From positions 434,001 to 498,000 of the forward strand of contig CAVTSA010000002.1 in NCBI GenBank assembly GCA_963737225.1: a stretch of DNA of 64,000 nucleotides, written 5' to 3'. This DNA is from CAVTSA01 sp963737225 (GTDB taxonomy: Bacteria > Chloroflexota > Dormibacteria > Dormibacterales > Dormibacteraceae). Below, piece after piece: positions 45,054 through 53,786 of this stretch (positions are counted from its first letter, which is position 1; each line of letters starts with the position of its first letter). Made by a program: the position numbers and the translations under genes. Below the pieces are notes generated by a model. It had not been told where the DNA came from. It made no database searches and worked only from the letters and a program-made list of their open reading frames with translations.

Positions 45054-47827
45054 TCTCTCGGGTGCCGCCTCCGCGCCTGAGCGCCGAGCAGCGGGCGGCC
45101 TGCGCCGACCTGGAGGGCCCGGTGCGGGTGCTGGCGGGGGCCGGCACGGGCAAGACCACGGTGATCGCCGAGCGCTTCTGCCGTCTCCTCGGATCAGGTG
45201 TCCCCGAGAGCTCGATCCTCGTGATGACGTTCACGGAGCGCGCCGCGGCCGAGATGGAGGAGCGCATCGAGGGCCGCACGGGACGGGTCCCCTCGGCCGT
45301 GGGGACGTTCCACGCGCTCACCCTGCGATGGCTGCAGGAGGTGCCGTCGGCGGGGCTGCGACCGGGGTTTCGCATCCTGACCGGCGCCGACCGCTGGATC
45401 GACCTGCGGGAGCTGATGTGGGAGATCGGCAACCCGGCGCTGGTCGGCGGGGAACGCCCGGACGACCTGGTCGCGCCGCTGCTCCAGCTCCAGGAGCGCC
45501 TCAAGCAGGAGCTGGTGCCGCTCGACCGCCTGCGCACGTGGGCGGCGCGGCAGGAGGATCCCGACGAGCGGGGGTTGTATCTTGCCGCGGCGGAGCTCTT
45601 CCAGGTCTCCGAGCGGCGGGCCCGGCAGCGCAACCGCGTCGACTTCGACGATCTGCTGCTCAGCTGCGTACGTCTGTTTGAAGGTGACTCCGGTGTTCGC
45701 GACACGTTCCGGCACCGCCACCCCTGGATTCTGGTCGACGAGTACCAGGACACGAACACAGCCCAGGAACGCCTGGTCGAGCTGCTGGGCGCTCCCGACG
45801 GCAATGTGACGGTGGTCGGTGACGACGACCAGAGCATCTATCGGTTTCGGGGGGCCTCGCGCGCGTCCATGGACCGGTTCCTGACCCGCTTTCCCGAGGC
45901 GAGGACGCTCACCCTGGGCCGCAATCGACGGAGCGCCGCCCCGATCGTGCGGGCGGCCAGAGCGGTCATCGAGCAGGATCCGGCCCGATTCCCGAAGCCG
46001 ATCGTCGCCGGCCGGACAGGGAGTGGGGCGGCGCCGGCGGAGCTGCGTCGGTACTCCGACGGTGCGGCAGAGGCCGCGGGGGTGACCGAGCAGGTGCTCG
46101 AGGCCCATCGGGGCGGGCTTCCGTGGTCGGATCTGGCGGTCCTGGTACGTACCCACGGCATCGCGAGGCCCTTGCTGGACGCACTTGCCGCAGCCGGCGT
46201 GCCCTTCGCGCATCGCGGCGGCGGCGGTCTGTACCGCCGGCCGGAGGTGCGGGATCTGATCGCCTACCTGCGCCTGCTCCAGGACCCGGGCGATCTGCAC
46301 GCTCTGGCTCGAATCGCGTCGCGGCCGCCGCTGTCTCTCGACCTGACCGCGCTCTTCGCCCAGCTCCGGGGCGGAACGGCAGGATCTGACGAGACGCTCG
46401 GCCCGCTCCACCGGCTCCAGCAGTGGCTCCCGACAGCGGGGTGGGCGAAAGGGGTGCTGGAGGTGGTCGGGGAGCGCGACCAGCTCGGGGTAGGAGACCT
46501 CCTGTTCAGAATCATGGAGCGGACCCGTCACCTCGAACGGCTGGTCCAGCGGGCGGCGCCGGGAGAGGCTCCCCGTATCCTGGCCGCGGCGGATCGTTTT
46601 GGCGACGTGATCGGTGACTACGCCGCCGCGCATCGCGACCAGTCGCTGCGAACCTTCCTCGACTACCTGGACCTCGTCCTCCTGTCCGGGATCGACGAGC
46701 CGCTGCCACCGCCCCAGGACCAGGACGCGGTGCAGGTGCTTACCATTCATCAGGCCAAGGGCCTCGAGTTCGACACCGTCGTCGTTCCCTCGCTGGTGGA
46801 GGGCCGGCTCCCCCATAGCCGGCGTGGCGCGGGAATCGACCTTCCACCGGCGCTGGTGGACGCCTCGATTCGTGGTCGCGAGGACCACCTCGCCGAGGAG
46901 CGGCGGTTGCTCTACGTCGCCCTGACCAGGGCCCGCGAGCGGCTGGTGCTCTCGGCGGCGGAGCGTTACGAAGGGAGCCGGAGCTGGCGCCCTTCTCGGT
47001 TCCTGGACGGCGTCCCGGTCCTCGAGCAGAAGGTGGAACCGGCTCCGTCGACGCAACCCCCGGTGGCGGAAGCAGTGGAAGAGGATGAGGATCCGCCCGA
47101 CGCGCCGCGACCGGCGCTCTCTTACAGCGCGATCACGACGTACCGCGAGTGCCCGCGGCAATACTGGTACCGGTATCAGCTGCGTCTGGAGGCGCCGCCC
47201 ACCGTGGAAGCGCAGCTCGGGAGCGTGGTGCACCGGGCCCTGGAGGGCGCAGGCGGGCTCCGCCGGCGTGGGGAGACGCTGACCGGGGCGCGCCTGCGGT
47301 CGCTCTACGACGAGGCGTGGACAGGTCAGGTACCGGCGGACCCCCGGCGTCACGCGGTGATGGAGGCGCTGGGGTGGGATCTGCTGCACCGGGCGCTGGA
47401 GCGCGGCGATCTGGATCGGGTGCCGGCCTACGTCGAGTCGCGCTTCGAGATCGGGCTCGACGGGTGGGATCTCCGCGGGTATATCGACCGCGTGGAGCCG
47501 GACGATCACGGGGGCTGGAGGATCGTCGACTTCAAGACCGGACGGCCGCTCTCTTCTGTCGAGCTTCGGCGGGACCTCCAGCTGGCCCTCTACGCGCTGG
47601 GGGCACGGCGCGGCCTGGGGTTGGAGGGACCGCTGGCACTCGAGATCGCGTATCTGCGGCGGGGTGAACGTGTCGAGATTCCCGTCGACCGCGGCCTGGT
47701 TCGGAAAGCCGAGGTGATCGGCAGCGGGGTGGCGGATGGGGTACGCCGCGGCCGCTTCCCGGCTCGCCCCCTCCCCCGCCGCTGCTCGCTGTGTCCCTAC
47801 CGAATGACCTGTCCCGAGGGTCTGTAA
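45050..47827 (+). CDS. UvrD-type helicase with C-terminal RecB-like nuclease and Fe-S cluster
   Basis: 925-residue SF1A helicase-nuclease. Q-motif/Walker A LSAEQRAACADLEG then LAGAGTGKTTVIAERF; Walker B ILVDEYQDTNTAQ; motif III VGDDDQSIYRFRGA; motif V TIHQAKGLEFDTVVVP; motif VI LYVALTRARERL. The C-terminal 270 residues are a PD-(D/E)xK nuclease (SYSAITTYREC ... GSVVHRAL ... IVDFKTGRP) with four Cys: TYREC and RRCSLCPYRMTC, a Cas4/AddB-like Fe-S cluster. Resembles single subunits of AdnAB, combining both activities. ATG in ATGA with dciA. Confidence 0.92.
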   Translation: MISRVPPPRLSAEQRAACADLEGPVRVLAGAGTGKTTVIAERFCRLLGSGVPESSILVMTFTERAAAEMEERIEGRTGRVPSAVGTFHALTLRWLQEVPSAGLRPGFRILTGADRWIDLRELMWEIGNPALVGGERPDDLVAPLLQLQERLKQELVPLDRLRTWAARQEDPDERGLYLAAAELFQVSERRARQRNRVDFDDLLLSCVRLFEGDSGVRDTFRHRHPWILVDEYQDTNTAQERLVELLGAPDGNVTVVGDDDQSIYRFRGASRASMDRFLTRFPEARTLTLGRNRRSAAPIVRAARAVIEQDPARFPKPIVAGRTGSGAAPAELRRYSDGAAEAAGVTEQVLEAHRGGLPWSDLAVLVRTHGIARPLLDALAAAGVPFAHRGGGGLYRRPEVRDLIAYLRLLQDPGDLHALARIASRPPLSLDLTALFAQLRGGTAGSDETLGPLHRLQQWLPTAGWAKGVLEVVGERDQLGVGDLLFRIMERTRHLERLVQRAAPGEAPRILAAADRFGDVIGDYAAAHRDQSLRTFLDYLDLVLLSGIDEPLPPPQDQDAVQVLTIHQAKGLEFDTVVVPSLVEGRLPHSRRGAGIDLPPALVDASIRGREDHLAEERRLLYVALTRARERLVLSAAERYEGSRSWRPSRFLDGVPVLEQKVEPAPSTQPPVAEAVEEDEDPPDAPRPALSYSAITTYRECPRQYWYRYQLRLEAPPTVEAQLGSVVHRALEGAGGLRRRGETLTGARLRSLYDEAWTGQVPADPRRHAVMEALGWDLLHRALERGDLDRVPAYVESRFEIGLDGWDLRGYIDRVEPDDHGGWRIVDFKTGRPLSSVELRRDLQLALYALGARRGLGLEGPLALEIAYLRRGERVEIPVDRGLVRKAEVIGSGVADGVRRGRFPARPLPRRCSLCPYRMTCPEGL

Positions 47828-47845
47828 GCTCGGGGCGACCTGCGG

Positions 47846-49069
47846 CTACCGGAGGTCGGCGCCGGTCCGGCTCCGCCTCACCTGCATCGCTGCGTCGATG
47901 ATGTTGATCGCCGCCCCGGGCCTGACGATCCCGGCCGCACGCCTGGTCATTCGCCGCAGCTCGGCGCCGTCATCGGCGAGCAGCTCGTGCACCACCACCG
48001 GCAGCCGCTCGGCCTTGGGGACGTAGAGACCGACGCCGCGCGAGAGGACGTAGTCGACGTTCGGCGTCTCCTGGCCCGGGAGGTAGGTGGTCAGGATGAG
48101 CGGAACCCCGGTCGCCAGCGCCTCCACGATCGCGCCCGGGCCGGCCTTCCCGATCACCAGGTCCGCGGTGCGCATCAGCACCGGCATGTTGTCGACGAAG
48201 CCGAGGACCCGGGTCGGGGTACGAAGATGCTGCTCCAGGATCCGGCTCCGGACCGCTTCGTTGCGGCCGCACACGACGATCACCTGCCACGGGTTGTGGC
48301 GGCCGCTGAGCGCGATCACCTGGCGGAGCAGGCCGGAGCTGCCCTCGCCGCCGGCTGCCAGAAGCAGGGTTGTCCGGTCCGGGTCGAGGCCCAGGTCCAC
48401 GCGGTCCCGCTCCCGTTCTCCAGGTGCGGCGGGGTGGAAATCGAGTGCGACCGGCAGGCCTACCACCAGCAGCCGGTCGGCGCGGATGCCCCGCCGCAGC
48501 ATCTGCTGGCGCGCCGCCTGGGTCGGGACCACGATCAGGTCGGCTCGGCGTGAGCCCCAGCCGCGGTGCAGCTCGACCAGATCGGTGACCACGGTGACGA
48601 ACGTCGCGCGGGGTCGCGGTCCACCCATGATCGCCGCGGCCGTCTCGTGATTGACCAGCGGGTGCACCGAGATGACCAGATCCGGCAGGCGTCGCCGGAG
48701 CTCGCGGAGCACGATCTCCCGCACCCGCCCACCGAATGTGGTCCGCAGCATTGCCCAGGCAGGACGCGTGTTGCTGGAGAAGTAGATCGGCCCCCAGGCG
48801 GGTCGCGCACGCTGGATGATCGAGGGGTAGAGGCCGGCGAGCCGCCGAACGACCGGTGGACCGTGGCCGATGAGGGGGTCGAAGAGCTCGACTTTCGCGG
48901 CCGGACTGGTGAGATGGACGGCGTCCGCCAGCGCCCGAGCGGCGGCACGATGGCCTCCGCCGGTGTCAGAGAAGAGGAGGAGGACCGACGACGCGCTGCC
49001 GCCCGGTGTCTCGCTTACGGTTGACGCCGGTTGCGCTGACGCCTGACCTCGGCGCGGCGCGCGATCCAT
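47846..49069 (-). CDS. MGDG synthase/MurG-like glycosyltransferase
   Basis: 407-residue GT-B fold. The N-terminal MGDG-synthase domain is VLLLFSDTGGGHRAAARALA; C-terminal GT28 part has LLLAAGGEGSSGLLRQ, VVCGRNEAVR and DLVIGKAGPGAIVEALATGV (UDP-sugar site). Family members add glucose or galactose to diacylglycerol at the membrane. The N-terminus overlaps the cytochrome gene by 55 bp; no later start exists before the conserved motif. Last in the DUF4388-lipoprotein-cytochrome set. Confidently a glycosyltransferase, acceptor inferred. Confidence 0.88.
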   Translation of the reverse strand: MDRAPRRGQASAQPASTVSETPGGSASSVLLLFSDTGGGHRAAARALADAVHLTSPAAKVELFDPLIGHGPPVVRRLAGLYPSIIQRARPAWGPIYFSSNTRPAWAMLRTTFGGRVREIVLRELRRRLPDLVISVHPLVNHETAAAIMGGPRPRATFVTVVTDLVELHRGWGSRRADLIVVPTQAARQQMLRRGIRADRLLVVGLPVALDFHPAAPGERERDRVDLGLDPDRTTLLLAAGGEGSSGLLRQVIALSGRHNPWQVIVVCGRNEAVRSRILEQHLRTPTRVLGFVDNMPVLMRTADLVIGKAGPGAIVEALATGVPLILTTYLPGQETPNVDYVLSRGVGLYVPKAERLPVVVHELLADDGAELRRMTRRAAGIVRPGAAINIIDAAMQVRRSRTGADLR

Positions 49070-49608
49070 CGCATGTTGTACTTGCTGAGCACGTACGTGA
49101 CCAGGACCAGTACGAACAGGGTGGTCGACACCCAGAACACGTCCGAGCGGGCGAGGTCGGTCGGGCTGAGGGTGACGGTGCCGGTCTGGTTCTGCTGGAT
49201 GATGAAGGCGGCGATGTCGGCGATGTCCTGGGAGGTCAGCGACGAGTCACCACCTTTCGCCGGCATGGAGGCGGCAAAGCCGCCGACGCCGCTGAGGCCG
49301 TTGGTGATCGTGTTCTCGAGGTAGGTCGGATCCAGCGGGTCCTTGGTGTTGCCGAGATGGGTGATCGGGTTCAGGGCGGGCCCGATGCCGCCCTCGAGGT
49401 TGGCGCCGTGGCACGTGGTGCAGGTCGACGACGTGAACAGCTGCTGGCCTTTGGCGGGGTCGCCGGGCAAGCTCCCCGCCGCCTGCGCCGATTGCGTCTG
49501 CGCGCCCACCGCCACCACCGTCCAGCCGCCCAGCACCAGCGGCAGGCAGAGGATGAGCAGCACCGGGAACAGCGAGCGCAGTCGTCGAGTCATCCGCCGG
49601 ACCAACAT
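49015..49608 (-). CDS. Membrane-anchored cytochrome c
   Basis: About 197 residues. N-terminal signal anchor (LFPVLLILCLPLVLGGWTVV), a class I cytochrome c domain with heme motif CTTCH (STCTTCHGANLEGG) and probable Met ligand in FAASMPAKGG, then a C-terminal transmembrane helix (VSTTLFVLVLVTYVLSKYN) with a basic tail. Likely an electron carrier on the outer membrane face. CcdA (2.5 kb) could serve its maturation. ATG 49608 chosen; an in-frame upstream start at 49650 lacks support. Confidence 0.88.
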   Translation of the reverse strand: MLVRRMTRRLRSLFPVLLILCLPLVLGGWTVVAVGAQTQSAQAAGSLPGDPAKGQQLFTSSTCTTCHGANLEGGIGPALNPITHLGNTKDPLDPTYLENTITNGLSGVGGFAASMPAKGGDSSLTSQDIADIAAFIIQQNQTGTVTLSPTDLARSDVFWVSTTLFVLVLVTYVLSKYNMRWIARRAEVRRQRNRRQP

Positions 49609-49651
49609 AGCAGACGACTCCCGCAGGGGCCCTGAGGGGTAGCCGAGCACC

Positions 49652-51367
49652 TCATGCGGGTACAGCCGGAGACCAGCTCAGGCCGGATGCCGTCCACGGG
49701 AACGACGATCCCTCGAATCCGGTCAGCTGCTTGGCTCCGGTGCCGTCGGCGTTCATCAGCCACAGGATCTGGCTGGTGCCGTGCTCGGTGAGGAACGCGA
49801 TCTGCCGCCCGTCCGGCGAGAGCATGAAGCTCTGGATGTCCATGTCAGGGCCCGAGGGCAGCCCCGAACCGGCCGCCGGCTCTGTCGGGGCCTGGCCGAC
49901 CACGCTGTGGAAGATCCGCGAGGTGGTCTGACCGGGGAGCTGATCAGTGAACAGGAGGGTGCGGTCGTCGGATTCCCAGGCAGGGTTGCCGACCTGCCCG
50001 GCCGCCACCGTCACCGGCGCCCCCCCGGTACCCAGGCTGATCGCGTCGAGCCGGTAGGTAGGCGCCGGCGGTTCACCCGGAGACGGTGGCTGGTCGGATT
50101 CCTCGCGTACCCGGAAGGCCAGTTGAGAGCCGTCCGCCGACCAGGCGAGGTCATCGATCGAAGTCTTCGCCGTCGCCAGCTGGAAGGCGGCACCGAGTCC
50201 GACGCGGTAGCCGTCGAGCTCCCACCCGTCGGCGGTCTGCACCGCGAACGCGATCGTGGCCCCGCCCGGTCCGACGGCGGCGGATCCGACCCCGGTGGCG
50301 ATGGTGATCGGCGGCGGCTGCGTCTTGTCGCCGGGGACGAAGCGCTGGACGCGAAGGGTCGAGTTCTCCAGGTAGGCGAACGTCTCGGGGGGGTTCGCGC
50401 CCGGCAGCTGGTTGCCCACGTAGGAGGCCCACTGGGCGGTGAACGGCAGGTCCCGCAGCTGGCCGTCCAACCCGGCCTCGGCCCAGGTGCCGTCCGGTCG
50501 CTGAACCAAAAGTTGCTTTCCGGTCGGCGACCAGCCGGCCTGCGCGAACGCACCCTGCACCAGCGGTCGCGGCACGTCCGGATGGGACTGCACCAGCCAT
50601 ACGCCCTGACCTTCCTCGGACGTGGTGGTAGGACCCACGAACGTGATCCAGCTCTGGAGGAGCTCCGACTTGCCTGTACGGAAGGTGATCGTCCGGTCGT
50701 GCCCGATGCGATTGCCGTCCGTGTTGCGGATCGCACGGGTCACGTGGAGCTGGTAGGTGGTGAACGGTTCCAGCAGTCTCTGCGGAGCGACGATCACGTT
50801 ATACGGATCGGTCGGGTCACGGCGCAGGATGACCGGGGTCTCCGGGCTCAGGGTGATCGCGCCCGGCTTCAGACTGTCGGGCAGGACCTCGTATCCGAAG
50901 CTGACGTTGAGGTACTGGTCGATGCCGACCAGAGTGGCGCCGTTCGCCGGTGTGGAGCCCGTCATCTCGGGCGCCAGGTCGGTCTCGAAGACCCACGAAT
51001 GCCGCAGCGGGTTCACGCCTCCTTGGGCGTCCTCGAATCCCGCGTCCAGCACCACCTGGTAGTGCGTGCCGGGCAGGAGGACGTCGTGGTCGAAGTACAT
51101 GGTTTCGGGTGTCGGCCAGGAGAACGTGCCTTTGACCAGCGGTCCCAACGCTTGATGCGGGAGCCAGGGGATCGACAGCAGGGACGCGGCCACCGGCTGC
51201 ACCGAGAAGTGGTCCTCGACCGACTGCTGGTTCATCGCGGTGGAGAACGCGATCTCGATCGGCGCGTTGGAGCGGATGCCGCCGCCCCCCCGGGCCGGTG
51301 TGATCGAAATCACCTGGGGCGCGCCCCGGCACGACGCCAGGACCAGCGGGACCAGGACCACGAGCAC
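49652..51367 (-). CDS. Lipoprotein with Big_5-like domain and TolB/WD40-like propeller
   Basis: About 570-580 residues. The signal ends LVPLVLASC, a lipobox with Cys as lipid anchor. Then a bacterial Ig-like (Big_5) domain (PIEIAFSTAMNQQSVEDHF ... FETDLAPEMTGSTPANGA), a second copy (ITFRTG), then TolB-like propeller repeats (AGWSPTGKQLLVQRPDG, LAWSADGSQLAFRV, LSPDGRQIAFLTEHG). Extracellular, possibly ligand or envelope related. The n-region RNRRRPA precedes any ATG/GTG/TTG: first GTG is 51367, inside the hydrophobic core. A CTC at 51403 has AGGAG 5 nt upstream. Start unresolved. Confidence 0.8.
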   Translation of the reverse strand: MLVVLVPLVLASCRGAPQVISITPARGGGGIRSNAPIEIAFSTAMNQQSVEDHFSVQPVAASLLSIPWLPHQALGPLVKGTFSWPTPETMYFDHDVLLPGTHYQVVLDAGFEDAQGGVNPLRHSWVFETDLAPEMTGSTPANGATLVGIDQYLNVSFGYEVLPDSLKPGAITLSPETPVILRRDPTDPYNVIVAPQRLLEPFTTYQLHVTRAIRNTDGNRIGHDRTITFRTGKSELLQSWITFVGPTTTSEEGQGVWLVQSHPDVPRPLVQGAFAQAGWSPTGKQLLVQRPDGTWAEAGLDGQLRDLPFTAQWASYVGNQLPGANPPETFAYLENSTLRVQRFVPGDKTQPPPITIATGVGSAAVGPGGATIAFAVQTADGWELDGYRVGLGAAFQLATAKTSIDDLAWSADGSQLAFRVREESDQPPSPGEPPAPTYRLDAISLGTGGAPVTVAAGQVGNPAWESDDRTLLFTDQLPGQTTSRIFHSVVGQAPTEPAAGSGLPSGPDMDIQSFMLSPDGRQIAFLTEHGTSQILWLMNADGTGAKQLTGFEGSSFPWTASGLSWSPAVPA

Positions 51368-51411
51368 CAGCGCCAGCGCCGGCCGGCGCCGGTTCCTGAA
51401 GAGTGTCGCTC

Positions 51412-52980
51412 CTATTCGCCGAGGTGCGAACGCAGACGCTGTCGCAGCTCCTCTGCGAGCTGCTCGAGGCGCGGCTGATCGACGAACAGGATCGAGATCT
51501 GAGGGATCTGGTTGATCGTCTGCTCGATCCCTTCGCGCGACCGGTCGGAGGCCGCCAGTGCCTCCTTCACCTTGCGCGACCGCGTGCCGAGCGACTCGTC
51601 GCTGTACTGCTGGAGGTCCGCGACCACGGCGTCCCAATCCGGTTGCTGCCCGGGTTTGACCGGCGTCGGTGTCGCAAGGGCAGAAGCCGAGGTGGTCTGG
51701 CCGGGGAGCGCGGCGGGAGGCGCGGCGAACGACCTCGGGGTGTCGGGGAGCGCGTCCGGATCCATCGCCACCTGGCTCGGATGCGGAGCCCCGGGAGCGG
51801 CGGACGGGCCTCGCCGGGGACCGATCACCTCCTCGACGTTGAGTGGTCGCGCCTGGGCGTCGTCGGTCGCCTTGACCTCGATCATCGCGTCCTTGTCTTC
51901 ACACAGCGCGAGGACCTCATCCGGGGTGTCGGCGATGTCGCGCGAGCGGCTGGTGTAGGCGCCGGCAAGGTCTCCCCCTGAGAGGAGGATGACCCCGATC
52001 GCCTCTTGGGACAGCACCATGACGGTCCCCGTCAGCTTGCGGACGGCGAGGAACTCGAGCAGCCCCCGAGGGTTGACCCAGGAGGCGTACAGCTCGGTGT
52101 AGATCGGGTCGGACGTGGTGAGCTGATAGAGGCCGTCGACCAGCTCCGCCGAGAGGCTGACCACGTCGAGGACGCCTTCGCCGCTGGACACCGCGTCGTT
52201 GAGGCTCCGCAGACCCCGTGTCGAAAGCTCGACGGTGGGCTCGGTGCCACGGTCGTACACGCACTCGAGCACACGACCTTCCCGGAAGAACATGAGGCCG
52301 GACGCCTCGTCCGTGAGCAACCGGATGTAACCGGTGAACCGGTCCCGCTCCTGGGTGGTGATGAGCCTGGGAAAGTCGACGAACGACGACTTCAAGGAGT
52401 CGTACTGAACCTGTCCGTGCGGTACCGGGATCGGCTCCCGCCCATAGCGAGGGGTGACACGCTTCATGATCTCGGGCCGCCCCGAGCTCGTCGCGCCGGC
52501 CTCGGGAAGCGCCACGGGCGAGGTCGCCGGGGCGGCCTCGGGTGCGGAGGCCCCTGACGGCGGGTAGAGGGTCGGGCCGCCGGGCGAGGCGAGGCCCCAG
52601 CTCTGCTGCCCGGGCGTCGGCGACCCCTGCGGTGCGTGCGGCAAGGTGGCGAACGCGTGCTCGGGCTCGCCCGCCGCCTGCTGCTGAGACGCTCGGTCCA
52701 GCAGCTCAGGGATCGATCCGCGGACGGTCTCGTCCGCCGGCAGCTTGGCCCGCGCGTCGAAGTCGAACTCACCGCCCTGCGCCGCGAGCGCCTTCACGAC
52801 CGCCTCGTCCCCGGTCGCCCCGTCTCCGCCGGTGGCGTGGAAAAGGTGACCGAACAGGAAATAAAGCGTCGACGGGGCGCCGTCGCTGCGCACCGTCAAG
52901 GTTCCGGTAGCCCGTTCGGATTGTGCCGATTCGAGCAGAGACCGGAGGCTGGTCTCGGACAGAGAGCCTTTGGCCTGCAA
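51412..52980 (-). CDS. DUF4388-domain protein
   Basis: 522 residues. N-terminal DUF4388 (residues 5-110: SLRSLLESAQSERATGTLTV ... LYFLFGHLFHATGG), a Pro/Ala linker, then a second alpha/beta region (TGYIRLLTDEASGLMFFREG; TGTVMVLSQEAIGVILLSGG) and a helical C-terminus. DUF4388 proteins are signalling scaffolds, often tied to GTPase or two-component control of motility or predation; the exact function is unknown. TTG start with CAGGAGA upstream; TATACT (53044-53039) 58 bp before. Confidence 0.85.
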   Translation of the reverse strand: MQAKGSLSETSLRSLLESAQSERATGTLTVRSDGAPSTLYFLFGHLFHATGGDGATGDEAVVKALAAQGGEFDFDARAKLPADETVRGSIPELLDRASQQQAAGEPEHAFATLPHAPQGSPTPGQQSWGLASPGGPTLYPPSGASAPEAAPATSPVALPEAGATSSGRPEIMKRVTPRYGREPIPVPHGQVQYDSLKSSFVDFPRLITTQERDRFTGYIRLLTDEASGLMFFREGRVLECVYDRGTEPTVELSTRGLRSLNDAVSSGEGVLDVVSLSAELVDGLYQLTTSDPIYTELYASWVNPRGLLEFLAVRKLTGTVMVLSQEAIGVILLSGGDLAGAYTSRSRDIADTPDEVLALCEDKDAMIEVKATDDAQARPLNVEEVIGPRRGPSAAPGAPHPSQVAMDPDALPDTPRSFAAPPAALPGQTTSASALATPTPVKPGQQPDWDAVVADLQQYSDESLGTRSRKVKEALAASDRSREGIEQTINQIPQISILFVDQPRLEQLAEELRQRLRSHLGE

Positions 52981-53038
52981 AAGCGAGTCTCCTGTGTTGA
53001 GGCGGGCACAGATACCGGTGCCGCCGGGTCAGGTGGTT

Positions 53039-53044
53039 AGTATA
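53039..53044 (-). promoter_or_regulatory. -10 box of the DUF4388 gene
   Basis: TATACT on the minus strand, 58 nt before TTG 52980; the leader carries a CAGGAGA ribosome site, unlike the leaderless genes. Confidence 0.5.
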
Positions 53045-53147
53045 GCCACCGTCAGAAGGCACGCCCACGGGCTTGTCTCCAGCGCGCGGCGCGGTCGCCT
53101 TCCATCCACCCCGCCGATCAGTGGCGGTGCTCAAGAGGTTAGTCCTG

Positions 53148-53786
53148 GTGGCCACTCACTCTCGCCTCGTTCTCGTGCGCCACGGCCAATCCACGTTCAA
53201 CGCCGAGCACCGCATCCAGGGCCAGCTGGACCCACCGCTGACGGATCTCGGATGCCGCGAGGCGGAGGCCGCGGCGACCCGCTTTCGGCCCGGCGACGTG
53301 GCCGGTTTCTACTGCTCGCCCCTGGCGCGCGCCCGACAGACGGCGGCCGCGATCGGCCGCGGGCTGGGCCGCGAGGCGGAGCCGGTCGCGGGTTTGATGG
53401 AGATCGGCCTCGGCACCTGGGAGGGCCGGACCGGTACCGAGCTGGCCCGCGACGAGCCGGAGCTGTGGGCGCAGTGGACCAACTTCTCTTCCTGGGACCT
53501 GGTCCCCGGCGGCGAGGGCCGGATCGCCTTCAACCACCGCGTCTCGACCACGCTGCAGGAACTCTGGGACCGTCATCCCGAGGGGGACGTGGTGTGCGTC
53601 ACCCACGGCGGCGTGGTCCAGGTGGCCCTTCACGAGGCGATCGGGAGAATCCCGGACGGCCAGTTCCCGTTCCGCATCGAGAACGCGTCGATCTCGGTGC
53701 TGATCGCGGTGCGGGGCCGGACCGTGATCGCCGGCGCCAACGACGTCGCTCACCTGAGCGCCTTGCCGGTGGAGGTCACGCACTGA
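53148..53786 (+). CDS. Histidine phosphatase (phosphoglycerate-mutase-like)
   Basis: 212 residues. Catalytic LVLVRHGQSTFNAEH with His nucleophile, RARQTAAAI and the second His in VCVTHGGVVQVAL; acid Glu in MEIGLGTWEGR. Acts on small phosphoesters or phosphohistidine; substrate unknown. GTG 53148 fits the family N-terminus; GTG 53121 is an alternative. Its TGA overlaps the next gene (CTGA). Confidence 0.9.
   Translation: MATHSRLVLVRHGQSTFNAEHRIQGQLDPPLTDLGCREAEAAATRFRPGDVAGFYCSPLARARQTAAAIGRGLGREAEPVAGLMEIGLGTWEGRTGTELARDEPELWAQWTNFSSWDLVPGGEGRIAFNHRVSTTLQELWDRHPEGDVVCVTHGGVVQVALHEAIGRIPDGQFPFRIENASISVLIAVRGRTVIAGANDVAHLSALPVEVTH

Noticed and set aside
45194..47509. 771-codon antisense frame under the helicase
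   Set aside because: No motif, composition typical of GC3 shadows, helicase domains on the other strand are complete.
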